Source of the DNA: Dermacentor variabilis
Taxonomy: Eukaryota; Arthropoda; Arachnida; Ixodida; Ixodidae
Length of the DNA: 64,000 nt
Assembly (NCBI RefSeq): GCF_050947875.1
Contig: NC_134570.1
Span: forward strand, 239,436,584-239,500,583
Reading direction: 5' to 3'
Below the pieces are notes generated by a model. It ran no database searches. It had not been told where the DNA came from and saw only the letters and a list, made by a program, of their open reading frames with translations. Positions 45,792 to 56,199 of this stretch are shown in pieces; positions within the stretch are counted from its first letter, which is position 1; every line of letters starts with the position of its first letter. The position numbers were made by a program, and so were the translations under genes.

Positions 45792-46053
45792 TGTTACGAT
45801 TGGGGGTTCAATCCCATCGCTCGTGATCCATTGTCAAGATTGGAGTTGGGCATGAATTAGACGGTAGCTGGCCCCTGCCGTCGTCCAACTTATCCACGCT
45901 GAGGACGTTGATGAAAGGAAGGACTGCTTCTCATCGAGAATGATTAGTTAGTTAGTTAAATGGGGTTTAATGGCGCAAAAGCGGCTGAGGCTATGCTGCG
46001 CCAAACACGAGGTGTTTTGAAATCAAGTTTATGAAGGAAAAGGCTTTGTTAAT

Positions 46054-49000
46054 CTATATTTTATGTAAAAATCCAGTGTCGTGTAGAAATTTACGGACGT
46101 CACATAATGGGACTAGCGGGTCATCACCTAAAATTAAAGCAGGGTGTAAAGGTATGTGTAGTTGATATAATTTGTGCAAAAGTGTTCGTCTGTGTGTTTC
46201 AGTCTGCGTACATGTGAGTAATATGTGCATAACTGTTAGTGGCTGCTGACATTTCTCGCATGTTGGTGTGTCTTCTTTCGTAAGTAAGTAATTGTGCGTG
46301 AGGTGTGTGTGCCCAATGCGTAGTCGGCATAAAACTACTTCGATGAACCGCTCCTGATGATAGCATGACTTCCACTCGCCAACTATGGGTTTCGTGAGAT
46401 GTAGCTTGTTGTCGGCACAACGGTCCCATTCGCGTTGCCATTTTAACTTGAAGGCGTTTCTAATTGCACGGATGCTATCATTATATGGGAGTTTCGTGTT
46501 TGTAATATCTTTGTGCGCTGCCATCAATGCATATGTATCAGCTGCTTCGTTACCCGGTATCCCAACATGGCTTGGGACCCAGCAGAAACGAATTGTCCTC
46601 CCGTATTCGTTAAAAGCCACCATGTTTAAAATGTCTCCAATCAGGGGTTCACACTCAGATTTCAGATGTAGTGCCTTCAGTGTGCTTAAAGAATCTGTGT
46701 ATATGACTGCATGTTTGTGTTTATCAGTTATAATCTTTTTAACAACAACCCAGATAGCGTAAACTTCAGCCCTGAAAACAGAAGCATGTTGTGGTAATCG
46801 AATACTTGTTTCCCAATTTTCCGCTACGACCCCCACACCCACGTGATCTTTTGTTTTAGAGCCATCAGTGTAATATTGCATGTTATTTTGATATTTGTCC
46901 TGAAGAGCATTGAATTCTTGTATAATGTGTTCGCGTGGAGTGTCTCTTTTCTTTAAATGTGCCAATGTCCAGTCGCACAACTGTGTGAAATCGTACCACG
47001 GGGCCAGCCGTTGTGGTTTCTTGGCAACCTGGAGGACTTCATGGGGAATGTCATAATCCCGACAGTATTGCTCATACCGCAGGACAAGTGGCCTAATCAT
47101 GTTCGGTTTATTCGTGTAGTGTAAGCGTGAGTTGCATTGTGTGAGGATGTTGTAGCATATGTGTTGCGGTGATGACTGAATTCTGAGTACGTAGGAAAGA
47201 GTGAGTAATGCTCTGCGCTGCTGTAAGGAGGGTTCATTACATTCGACGTATAAACTTTCAATGGGTGAAGTTCTGTAGGCACCGCTCGCCAGTCGCAATC
47301 CAAGGTTATGTACTGGATCAAGTCTTTGGATGTAGGATTGTCTGGCTGAGCCGTAAACAATGGAGCCGTAGTCTAAAAGGCTACGAACAAGAGACCGGTA
47401 AATACGTAAAAGACACGTTCGGTCGGAACCCCAGTGCTTATCAGATAACACTTTGAGGATATTCAATGCTTTATTTGCCTTAATTTTTAGTGCTTTAATG
47501 TGGGCAAGAAAGTTTAGTTTTTTGTCAAAGGTTACTCCCAGGAATTTATATTCTTGTTTTACCGGCAGCGCGACATCATTCAATCTTAAAACCGGGTCTA
47601 AGTACAACCCTCGTTTTTGCGAAAATAGCACTGTAACAGTTTTCTGAGTAGAGAAGCGGAAGCCATTTTTCTCAGCCCACTCCATTAGTTTATTTATTGT
47701 TATCTGGAGTTGCCTTTCACATGTTCGTAAGTTAGAGCCGCGGCACGCTATTTGTAGATCATCGACATATATGGAGTGCATAACAGAGGTGGGAATTACA
47801 TTGTTGACAGAGTTCATTTTTATTGTAAAGAGTGTTGTGCTAAGTACGCAACCTTGTGGCACGCCGCTCTCCTGGATAAATGTGCGCGAGAGCACAGTGC
47901 CTAGACGGATTTGGAATGTTCTGTTGGACATAAAATCAGCGAGACAGTTCAGCATTTTGCCACGGATTCCTAACGCGGCGAGGTCACGTAAGATTCCAAA
48001 TCTCCGCGTGGTGTCGTACGCTTTCTCAAGGTCGAAGAACACCGCCAGGCAGTGCTGTTTCACGTATTTCACGTATGCTTCACGTATTTCGTGTTCAAGT
48101 CGGACGAGGTGGTCTGTCGTTGAACACCCTTTCTTATAGCCACACTGGTGAAAATCAATGGAGTTCCGTTTATCAAGCGTGAAGGTTAACCTTGCATTTA
48201 CGACACTCTCGTACGATTTTGACAAACAACTTGTCAGGGCAATGGGTCGAAAGCTGCTTGGGGATGTGGGGGATTTTCCTGTTTTTAAAAAAGGCACAAC
48301 TATTGCATTTTTCCAACATTTTGGCATGCTTCCGGATTCAAATACTTTGTTAAAAAATTTAAGGAGAGCATCTACGGATGCTTGGGACAGGTGTGCGATC
48401 ATAGAATAATGGATCTGGTCAGGACCTACTGCAGTTTTTTGCCAGCACAGAGAACCCTGTTAAGCTCTTGTAACGTAAATGGAGCGTTGTATTCGTCCCT
48501 TGACGTACAAGTAGTTGGTAGTTTTTCTTTTTCTGCAGATAGTTTGTAAGTTAAGAACCTGTTTGTATAATTAGCCGAGCTAGAGACGTTATAGAAATGT
48601 TCCCCAAGTATATTCGCTTGTTCTTGTAGTGTTGTCTGAGTGCCTGAAGGTGTGAGTATGGGTATCGTGTATGGTGTGTAGTCCCCCTTAAACTTCCTGA
48701 CCTGTTCCCACATCCTTTTGGATGTGACGGTGCTATTAATTGTTGATACATATTTTTGCCATGAATATTTTTCTGCCTGTCTCCGAATGTATCGAGCTTT
48801 CGCTTTGGCTTGTTTAAAATTTAGAAGGTTGTTATGTGTTGGGTACCTGCGTAAGATTCCCCAGGCCCTATTTTGCAGCTTTTTTGCTATGGTACACTCG
48901 TGTGTCCACCAAGGATTTAGCTTTTTGCGAACAACGCCAGAAGATTGTGGAATGGCCTTTTCAGCTGCAGAAATAATACAGTTAGTAAATTTTTCATTAA

Positions 49001-49772
49001 TTTCGTCGATGCTTAAGTTTGTTAAAGTGAGCTCCTCCAGCCTGGCACTTTCTGTAAAAACAGCCCAGTCTGCCATTTGTAACCTCCATCGGCGTGGCCT
49101 GTAGGATATAATGGGTAGCGTTGAGGTGAGGTTGATTATGGCAGGTAGATGATCACTGCCATATGAAGTCTCGAGTACATCCCATTTAAAATCTGTAAAA
49201 ATGTCCGGAGAGCAACAGGCTAAATCGAGGCAGCTAAAATTGCGTGAACTTGGTGAAAAATAAGTTGGCGCACCTGAATTTAAAAGACAGATGTTGTTTG
49301 TCAAAATGAAATCTTCGATCAGTTGTCCTCTTGGATCATTCTTATCGCTGCCCCAAAGAGTGCAATGAGCATTAAAATCTCCAACTAAAACAAAAGGCTC
49401 CGGCAGCTGCCTAATTAAATTTTCCATATCTCGAGTTGTGAAATGGGTATGGGGAGGGATGTACAACGAACGTATGGTGACAGTCTTAAATGTTAAAACA
49501 GTGACGGCTACTGCCTCAAACGCAGTTTGTAGTGAAACGTTCCGTGTGGGGATGCCGCCTTGGACGATAATAGCGACACCTCCTGACAGACGGCTGGAGT
49601 GCTCGCGGTCCTTTCTTATGACAGTAAAACCTTTAAGAAAATGTGTATGTTTGGGTCCCAGGTTCGTTTCTTGAAGGCAGAATGCTACTGGTGATAATTT
49701 ATTTATGATGTCTTTGATGTCACCTAGATTGTGAGTTAGGCCTCTGCAGTTCCAATGAATGATAAAAGCCAT
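46054..49772 (-). pseudogene. I-like LINE ORF2: EN-RT-RNase H, one frameshift
   Basis: Part one (49772-48426, 448 aa) is the endonuclease: 'IIHWNCRGLTHNLGDIKDII', 'FCLQETN', 'PFVLVGDFNAHCTLWGSD', 'SCLDLACCS' and 'SYGSDHLPAIINL'. Part two (48402-46054, 782 aa) has RT 'SSFRPIALTSCLSKSYESVV' (49-68), 'VFFDLEKAYD' (121-130), 'SGVPQGCVLSTTLF' (179-192) and YVDD (212-215). RNase H follows at about 510-630, with TDGS (512-515), the E of RAEVYAI, YTDS and 'VPSHVGIPGNEAAD'. A C-x2-C-x7-H-x4-C motif lies at 715-731. The parts are separated at 48440-48446: the run of six A needs a seventh to keep frame (GKK then TAVGPDQIHYS). All catalytic residues appear present. Restored length would be about 1,240 aa, normal for the group. 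Confidence 0.92.
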
Positions 49773-49872
49773 CTTATTGGAATTGGGAAAAAAATACTTA
49801 TGTGTGTGAGCTTACAAATTGTAGGTGACATCTATTTAAAACCTGGTTACTCTTATGAAGGGCGGTAACCGC

Positions 49873-51165
49873 TCAGGTTACCTTTCCCTTTCTCACAGAA
49901 GTTAAAATATGTTTCTCCTTCTGTGTGCGCTCCAAGGAGCGCGGGTCTTTTGGCGTCAATGACGCCGGGATTTTTGGATCGACGTCCATCGCCTTTTCCG
50001 AGGCACTGGACGATCGAGAGCCAGGCGCCGAGACGCGCGTCTCGGGCCGTGGGGTACGCTTCAACTTCGGGCCCTGCGGCACTGTTGTCTGCGGGCCCGT
50101 ATCCGTTGCTGGTGGAGGAGCACTGGCTGCAGCCACCAAGGGGGCGGTTGGGGTTTCTACAGGAGTACCGGACGTGGACCCTGTAGATTCCTCAGACCGG
50201 TGTGGCGCTGCCCCCTGCCGCGTCACACTGGCATACCTTACCTGAGGTAAGTGCGCTAACCTTTTCCTCGCTTCATGGAATGAAATCTTTTCCTTTACAG
50301 TTATTGCAATTATTTCTTTTTCTCTTTTCCAGCAAGGGCAGCTCCGCGAGCAAGCTGGATGATCGCCCTTGCAATTGACACATTGTGCGGGAGCATTGCA
50401 GTTGTCAGATGGATGGTCGTTGGCACTACACTTTGCACATGTCTCCTTTCCTCTGCATGATTGTGATGCATGTCCGAACCTCTGGCACTTGAAGCACCGC
50501 CTTGGGTTCGGTATATATGGTCGGACGTTGATTTTCAGGTAGCCTGCGTCGAGTGAACTTGGCACAGTACTGGAGCCAAATGTAAGTATTACGTGTTTTG
50601 TGGGGATCTGTTGGTCGTTTCGTCGAAGTGTTATCCTTTGTACCTTGATTACATGTTGCTCCTGGAATCCCTCAAGGAGCTCTTCGTCACTGAGGTTCAT
50701 GAAATCTTCTTCTGATATTACTCCTCTGCTGGTGTTGAGCGAGCGATGTGGGGAAATTGTGACATTAGTGTCACCGATGCTTTTGAGTTCACTGATTTTT
50801 TCGACTTGTTCTTTCTTTGTCAGTTCGAGGAGGAGGTCTCCACTTGCCATCTTTGATGCTTTGTAGCCTGATCCGATCGCGTTTGATAGGCATTTGGATA
50901 CTATGAAAGGTGATAGTTTTCTAATAGTTGTGTTGCCTTCACTGTGAAGGACATGGAACTTTGGGAAGGTGTCATAGTTTGGTTTTAATAGGAACTGAAA
51001 TGTTGCTTCGGTGCGCCCTCGTTTTGGAGGGCGATCTTGGAGGGGGGGAAAGCGTTTGCCATGTAAACACTGGAAAATTCGGCGGCGATGGTGGCCACCC
51101 ACCACCCAGCCCAACAAGGGGACGCTACAAGGTTGGAAGAGAACCTGCAGACGCCAGCCATGCAT
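49873..51165 (-). CDS. I-like LINE ORF1 (gag-like, zinc knuckles)
   Basis: A 430-residue intact frame. The middle (residues ~60-215) contains a folded RRM-like region ('FKVLH/FHVLHSEGNTTIRKLS'-type and 'ILTFGSSTVPSSLDAGYLKI'). It is followed by three Cys/His clusters: 'CFKCQRFGHASQSCRGKETC', 'CAKCSANDHPSDNC' and 'CVNCKGDHPACSRSCPCW'. These are CCHC knuckles that bind the element RNA in I/Jockey-type ORF1 proteins. The C-terminus is Pro/Thr/Ser-rich and basic. The stop at 49873 precedes ORF2 by ~100 bp. The first Met (51165) gives an odd Trp/Cys-rich start, so the true start may be further in. Confidence 0.88.
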   Translation of the reverse strand: MHGWRLQVLFQPCSVPLLGWVVGGHHRRRIFQCLHGKRFPPLQDRPPKRGRTEATFQFLLKPNYDTFPKFHVLHSEGNTTIRKLSPFIVSKCLSNAIGSGYKASKMASGDLLLELTKKEQVEKISELKSIGDTNVTISPHRSLNTSRGVISEEDFMNLSDEELLEGFQEQHVIKVQRITLRRNDQQIPTKHVILTFGSSTVPSSLDAGYLKINVRPYIPNPRRCFKCQRFGHASQSCRGKETCAKCSANDHPSDNCNAPAQCVNCKGDHPACSRSCPCWKREKEIIAITVKEKISFHEARKRLAHLPQVRYASVTRQGAAPHRSEESTGSTSGTPVETPTAPLVAAASAPPPATDTGPQTTVPQGPKLKRTPRPETRVSAPGSRSSSASEKAMDVDPKIPASLTPKDPRSLERTQKEKHILTSVRKGKVT

Positions 51166-51966
51166 CGCCGCTATAACCTAATATATATATACCCAAGGCA
51201 GGATATAATACACACGGTTAACCCTTGCCGCCAGGAAATACGGAAGTAATAAGAAGTGAAGAGAAGACAGGAAAGATGTAAAAGTAGGAGAGAAAGACGA
51301 AGATTGGAGAGGAGGACAGGAAAAGGCGACTGCCGATATCCCCCGGGTGGGTCAGTCCGGGGGTGCCGTCTATGTGAAGCAGAGGCCGAAGAGGTGTGTT
51401 GCCTCCGCCGGGGGCCTTAAAGGTCCAAACACCCAGCATCGGCTCAACCTCCAGGATCCCCCTTTCCCCAGACACGGCTAAGCCGCGCACGGCTACACGC
51501 GGGAGGGTCCAACCCTCGTGTGCTCGGGTACGTGGTGTCGCAACACACCAAACGCCTGCTTACGCAGACGCCCCTGCGGGGCTCATCGAGAATGAGGAAT
51601 ATAGGTTTATTTACAGTATTTAAATCAGTCTTACATGGCTGTTTGAGAAAGTACATCAGTCTAACATGACTGCTTGAGAGAGAGTGTCCTGAGCAGCCGC
51701 ACAACAGCGGTTTTTAAACACTCGGTTCTCTCCCGATACCCAGGTGACGGAAACGGCCGTCTCAGCACCGTAGGCGAGTTGACCAGGCACCGCAGGGGGG
51801 ACGAAGCAACGTAGCGGAGTTGACGAGGCACCGTACGGGAGACGACCCGGCACCGTAGGGGCATTTTTTCCTCGAACTGCAGCGCGCCCGCCGGCCGCCC
51901 ATTGTCTGGCGTCTTGGTCGGCGCGTGGGAAGGGGTGTCAGTAGACGTTCCCGCGACTCAGTAACA

Positions 51967-53031
51967 ATAGTTGGTCCGCCGAGCCCGTTTAGTTACAATG
52001 GCGACTTCGTCAAACTCGGCTCCAGCGACGGAGAGTCGAGAACGCACGTATTGTTGTTCACACACAGTCGACTTAGTCACGCCGTGGCTAGAGGTGTGCG
52101 GCGACGCTCCCGGAATGTTGGCGAGCATGCAAAGTCAGCTCATTCTCTTCAGTGGTGGTAGGTCATCATACTGCCAGCCAGTCAAGGCAGCACGCCGTGC
52201 ATGCACTCGGGTAACAGTGTACTAGCAAATTCAGCAGATCGCACAAGTGCGTACCGCGGCCCCCCAATGCGTCGTTTCATCCAATCACCGTCGCACCGGT
52301 GCGTGCTGGTGCGGTTTGCCGAATTCTGCCGAATACCGAATACCGAATGCCGAATACATAAACTTTAAGTGGGGACACTTCTCGGCTTGCTTGCGAAACA
52401 GGATCGACCTGATAAAGTAGCAATGGCGCGAGTACATCGGCTCGCTGACGGCAGCGGATACCTGTCGGCGGCACGACGCAACTTCACTTAGAACGCGTAC
52501 GAGAGCTTACGCGGAAAAGGAATGTGCGCGGAAGAACGGCGCCCGCACGCTGCGTCGCGTCGCCGTTCCTGCTCCGTCGAAGAGGAACGCTGGCGTCCCT
52601 TGGGGAGACGGGCGCGCTTCACATGCGCTCCGCAAACTTTGTCCCCTACGACCAAATCAACCCATCCCAGCCATTTGAATTTAGTGTCATCAGCCTCCAC
52701 TTCTCATCCGGTATATGCCAATTTCAATTTTTCCCAGCTTGGACCACCACATCGAGAAGCAAGACCAACTCTTTCCTGACCACGCTGCGCTAAGAGGCTA
52801 ACCCCTTTGTTCTTAAACACGCCTTCACTCAACTCTTCTCGACTCAGCCAAGTCGAGGTGACGGGGCTTCCTTCACTCAAGGCGCCGTTGCGTTTCATGA
52901 ACAATACTCCACATTTCCTCCGCCGAAGAACGCCCTGAAAATGCGCCCTTGACTCGAGTGAAGTGAACCGACCGAGAAAGGCGTCTGATATCGAGACTAT
53001 TCCTAAATGTGCTTATCAAAACTACAATTAT
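51967..53031. other. No gene; short tandem CGAATAC-type repeat
   Basis: At about 52318-52360 a short tandem CCGAATAC / GCCGAAT repeat is present. Open frames at 52488-52793 on both strands are in GC-rich sequence without recognised domains. The stretch is unusually rich in CpG compared with most of the window. Confidence 0.4.
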
Positions 53032-53531
53032 TTAAGAGGAAGCTTTAGCTCTGGCCCAACTCCGACGCGGCCTATCATAATACCTGTAAAACGCAAAAAC
53101 GTTTCTCTGAGAAAATCCTTGGACCAATTTTAATGAAATGTGTTGCGTTTGAGAGAGAAAGTTAAATTCTAGTGACTGTTGGGAGGGGAATTACGATTTA
53201 GGGCTTTTTGGGGATATGCATATTGATTTGGGGATATTGTGAAAAACATTATCAAATATTAGACCGCATGAAAAAAATAGAAGCACGAAGTTTACAAATC
53301 TCTAGCTCTGCATCAAGAACACATATCGTGGTTCTGTAAACGCCATCCATTAGAACATTCAAAGCGGAAAAATTCGATTTGTCATTTTACATCTTGCGTA
53401 AATTTGTTAAGCTGGTTACAGGGGTTCTGCAAAAGCTGTATTTCCATATTACTAAATTTTTTTTACATTCATGAGTAACATATTAATTTTGTCTTTACAT
53501 GCAATATTAGATGGAACTCACAGAATTAGCC

Positions 53532-53605
53532 GCCTGGTTAGCTCAGATGGTAGAGCGGCTGCCCCGGAAAGGCGGTGGTCCCGGGTTCGAGTCCCGGACC
53601 AGGAC
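53532..53605 (+). tRNA. tRNA-like gene, copy 1 (isotype uncertain)
   Basis: The cloverleaf is readable: acceptor GCCTGGT/ACCAGGA (pairs 2-7 good; G1-A72 mismatched), D stem GCTC/GAGC, anticodon stem CTGCC/GGCGG, 5-base variable loop, T stem CCGGG/CCCGG with loop TTCGAGT. The A box (TAGCTCAGATGG) and B box (GGTTCGAGTCC) are perfect. The anticodon loop reads CCGGAAA, giving GGA (serine codons) if standard, but position 33 is C instead of U, two bases separate the D and anticodon stems, and there is no long variable arm as in tRNA-Ser. It may therefore be a transcribed tRNA-like RNA and not a working tRNA. Confidence 0.6.
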
Positions 53606-53809
53606 GAATTTTTCTTCAACTTGAGGCTTTTCTTTCGAGGAACCCGTATGGGTTTCCTTTGTAGTAATTGCTACAAACGGGTGGATGTCTCATTTTCCCT
53701 TTATTCATTACTTCTCCACCTTGCGGGTTTCCGCAGAACTACTACGTCAAACACTTGCCTTTGCTTCGTGTTGTCGAGAAATTCGACTTCGCCCTGCCAT
53801 CTGCTAGCC

Positions 53810-53883
53810 GCCTGGTTAACTCAGATGGTAGAGCGGCTGCCCCGGAAAGGCGGTGGTCCCGGGTTCGAGTCCCGGACCAGGAC
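53810..53883 (+). tRNA. tRNA-like gene, copy 2 (A-box variant)
   Basis: Identical in structure to copy 1, but the A box reads TAACTCAGATGG. G10 is changed to A, so a D-stem pair is weakened and an invariant-type A-box base is lost. The B box is intact. Confidence 0.5.
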
Positions 53884-54087
53884 GAATTTTTCTTCAACTT
53901 GAGGCTTTTCTTTCGAGGAACCCGTATGGGTTTCCTTTGTAGTAATTGCTACAAACGGGTGGATGTCTCATTTTCCCTTTATTCATTACTTTTCCACCTT
54001 GCGGGTTTCCGCAGAACTACTACGTCAAACACTTGCCTTTGCTTCGTGTTGTCGACAAATTCGACTTCGCCCTGCCATCTGCTAGCC

Positions 54088-54161
54088 GCCTGGTTAGCTC
54101 AGATGGTAGAGCGGCTGCCCCGGAAAGGCGGTGGTCCCGGGTTCGAGTCCCGGACCAGGAC
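54088..54161 (+). tRNA. tRNA-like gene, copy 3
   Basis: Same sequence as copy 1, with intact A and B boxes and the T-run terminator. The isotype caveats of copy 1 apply. Confidence 0.6.
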
Positions 54162-54365
54162 GAATTTTTCTTCAACTTGAGGCTTTTCTTTCGAGGAACC
54201 CGTATGGGTTTCCTTTGTAGTAATTGCTACAAACGGGTGGATGTCTCATTTTCCCTTTATTCATTACTTCTCCACTTTGCGGGTTTCCGCAGAACTACTA
54301 CGTCAAACACTTGCCTTTGCTTCGTGCTGTCGACAAATTCGACTTCGCCCTGCCATCTGCTAGCC

Positions 54366-54439
54366 GCCTGGTTAGCTCAGATGGTAGAGCGGCTGCCCCG
54401 GAAAGGCGGTGGTCCCGGGTTCGAGTCCCGGACCAGGAC
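54366..54439 (+). tRNA. tRNA-like gene, copy 4
   Basis: Same sequence as copy 1. The downstream spacer carries GGGTGGTAGTCTC in place of GGGTGGATGTCTC. Confidence 0.6.
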
Positions 54440-54643
54440 GAATTTTTCTTCAACTTGAGGCTTTTCTTTCGAGGAACCCGTATGGGTTTCCTTTGTAGTA
54501 ATTGCTACAAACGGGTGGTAGTCTCATTTTCCCTTTATTCATTACTTCTCCACCTTGCGGGTTTCCGCAGAACTACTACGTCAAACACTTGCCTTTGCTT
54601 CGTGCTGTCGACAAATTCGACTTCGCCCTGCCATCTGCTAGCC

Positions 54644-54717
54644 GCCTGGTTAGCTCAGATGGTAGAGCGGCTGCCCCGGAAAGGCGGTGGTCCCGGGTTC
54701 GAGTCCCGGACCAGGAC
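54644..54717 (+). tRNA. tRNA-like gene, copy 5
   Basis: Same sequence as copy 1. Its 3' spacer lost one T in GAGGCTTTCTTT, giving a 277-bp step. Confidence 0.6.
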
Positions 54718-54920
54718 GAATTTTTCTTCAACTTGAGGCTTTCTTTCGAGGAACCCGTATGGGTTTCCTTTGTAGTAATTGCTACAAACGGGTGGATGTC
54801 TCATTTTCCCTTTATTCATTACTTCTCCACCTTGCGGGTTTCCGCAGAACTACTACGTCAAACACTTGCCTTTGCTTCGTGTTGTCGACAAATTCGACTT
54901 CGCCCTGCCATCTGCTAGCC

Positions 54921-54994
54921 GCCTGGTTAGCTCAGATGGTAGAGCGGCTGCCCCGGAAAGGCGGTGGTCCCGGGTTCGAGTCCCGGACCAGGAC
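54921..54994 (+). tRNA. tRNA-like gene, copy 6
   Basis: Same sequence as copy 1. It shares the one-T spacer deletion with copy 5, suggesting that these two units are duplicates of each other. Confidence 0.6.
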
Positions 54995-55197
54995 GAATTT
55001 TTCTTCAACTTGAGGCTTTCTTTCGAGGAACCCGTATGGGTTTCCTTTGTAGTAATTGCTACAAACGGGTGGATGTCTCATTTTCCCTTTATTCATTACT
55101 TCTCCACCTTGCGGGTTTCCGCAGAACTACTACGTCAAACACTTGCCTTTGCTTCGTGTTGTCGACAAATTCGACTTCGCCCTGCCATCTGCTAGCC

Positions 55198-55258
55198 GCC
55201 TGGTTAGCTCAGATGGTAGAGCGGCTGCCCCGGAAAGGCGGTGGTCCCGGACCAGGAC
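55198..55258 (+). pseudogene. tRNA-like gene, copy 7 (B box deleted)
   Basis: A 13-base deletion between TCCCGG direct repeats removes the T loop and B box (GGTCCCGG runs straight into ACCAGG). Without a B box, Pol III initiation is not expected, so this unit is dead. Confidence 0.85.
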
Positions 55259-55462
55259 GAATTTTTCTTCAACTTGAGGCTTTTCTTTCGAGGAACCCGT
55301 ATGGGTTTCCTTTGTAGTAATTGCTACAAACGGGTGGATGTCTCATTTTCCCTTTATTCATTACTTCTCCACCTTGCGGGTTTCCGCAGAACTACTACGT
55401 CAAACACTTGCCTTTGCTTCGTGTTGTCGAGAAATTCGACTTCGCCCTGCCATCTGCTAGCC

Positions 55463-55536
55463 GCCTGGTTAGCTCAGATGGTAGAGCGGCTGCCCCGGAA
55501 AGGCGGTGGTCCCGGGTTCGAGTCCCGGACCAGGAC
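55463..55536 (+). tRNA. tRNA-like gene, copy 8
   Basis: Same sequence as copy 1. Its upstream spacer has GTTGTCGAGAAATTCG (GAG), as in units 1 and 9, where the middle units have GAC. Confidence 0.6.
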
Positions 55537-55740
55537 GAATTTTTCTTCAACTTGAGGCTTTTCTTTCGAGGAACCCGTATGGGTTTCCTTTGTAGTAATT
55601 GCTACAAACGGGTGGATGTCTCATTTTCCCTTTATTCATTACTTCTCCACCTTGCGGGTTTCCGCAGAACTACTACGTCAAACACTTGCCTTTGCTTCGT
55701 GTTGTCGAGAAATTCGACTTCGCCCTGCCATCTGCTAGCC

Positions 55741-55814
55741 GCCTGGTTAGCTCAGATGGTAGAGCGGCTGCCCCGGAAAGGCGGTGGTCCCGGGTTCGAG
55801 TCCCGGACCAGGAC
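55741..55814 (+). tRNA. tRNA-like gene, copy 9
   Basis: Same sequence as copy 1, followed by a truncated spacer that ends at the right 13-bp duplication. Confidence 0.6.
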
Positions 55815-56199
55815 GAATTTTTCTTCAACTTGAGGCTTTTCTTTCGAGGAACCCGTATGGGTTTCCTTTGTAGTAATTGCTACAAACGGGTGGATGTCTC
55901 ATTTTTCCTTTATTCATTACTTCTCCACCTTGCGGGTTTCCGCAGAACTACTACGTCAACTCACAGAATTGTATTATCATTTTTCGTTGTTGAGTCACAG
56001 AGTTGTAAACGTGATAGTTTCGTTCTTGAAAATTCTTGATTTTTGTATGGTTTTCATTACAAATTGACGACCCAACTCCGAAATTTGAAACAAACCGTCA
56101 CTATATTTTATGTTTTCTTTTTAAATGCAACAAACCTCGTCAAATTTGGTGCAGCGGGTATGGAGAAAAACGAATTCTACTTTTACGCGTATTTAGACA

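Larger units (their letters stand above)
45944..51581 (-). mobile_element. Full-length I-like LINE with 14-bp target duplication
   Basis: A 5.64-kb minus-strand non-LTR retrotransposon, flanked by the perfect direct repeat CTCATCGAGAATGA at 45930-45943 and 51582-51595. From its 5' end it has a ~415-bp 5' UTR, ORF1 (430 codons), a ~100-bp gap, ORF2 (endonuclease, RT, RNase H, Cys/His motif), a short 3' UTR and a short TAACTAACTAACTAA tail at 45944-45957. RNase H plus a CCHC ORF1 place it in the I-like group. Only one disabling lesion is visible, a 1-base shortening of an A-run in ORF2. A perfect duplication and near-intact frames indicate a young insertion. Confidence 0.92.
45792..51966. repeat. 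LTR-like element copy 2, split by the I-like LINE
   Basis: The stretch begins TGTTACGATTGGGGG and ends CTCAGTAACA, i.e. TGTTAC/GTAACA inverted ends. Removing the LINE leaves about 520 bp, related to 5991-6692 through the blocks listed there. It looks like an LTR or a non-autonomous relative. No matching short duplication was found outside the ends (GCAT on the left, ATAG on the right), so the limits may be off by a few bases. Confidence 0.45.
53528..55957 (+). repeat. Tandem array of nine tRNA-like Pol III units
   Basis: Nine tRNA-like sequences repeat with start-to-start spacings of 278, 278, 278, 278, 277, 277, 265 and 278 bp. Each is followed by AATTTTT, a Pol III terminator, and a ~200-bp spacer (with TTGAGGCTTTTCTTTCGAGG, GGTTTCCGCAGAACTACTAC). 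The ninth unit's spacer stops at CTACTACGTCAA. Units differ by only a few substitutions and small deletions, pointing to recent amplification or homogenisation. The direct repeat AACTCACAGAATT occurs at 53515-53527, just before the first unit, and at 55958-55970, just after the last. Confidence 0.92.

Noticed and set aside
48426..49772. The two parts of the I-like ORF2 as separate genes
   Set aside because: Endonuclease and RT-RNase H are normally one protein. The stop comes just after a six-A run and adding one base rejoins them.
53528..55957. CRISPR-like direct repeat array
   Set aside because: Both repeat and spacer parts are conserved between units, the repeats are tRNA-like and the genome is eukaryotic.
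53471..56039. Repeated 104-170-residue plus-strand open frames over the tandem array (VSSDGRAAAPERRWSRVRVPD-type)
   Set aside because: The frames run through the tRNA-like genes, and the 277/278-bp period is not a multiple of three, so each unit re-enters a different frame. The openness is explained by the tRNA and spacer sequence.
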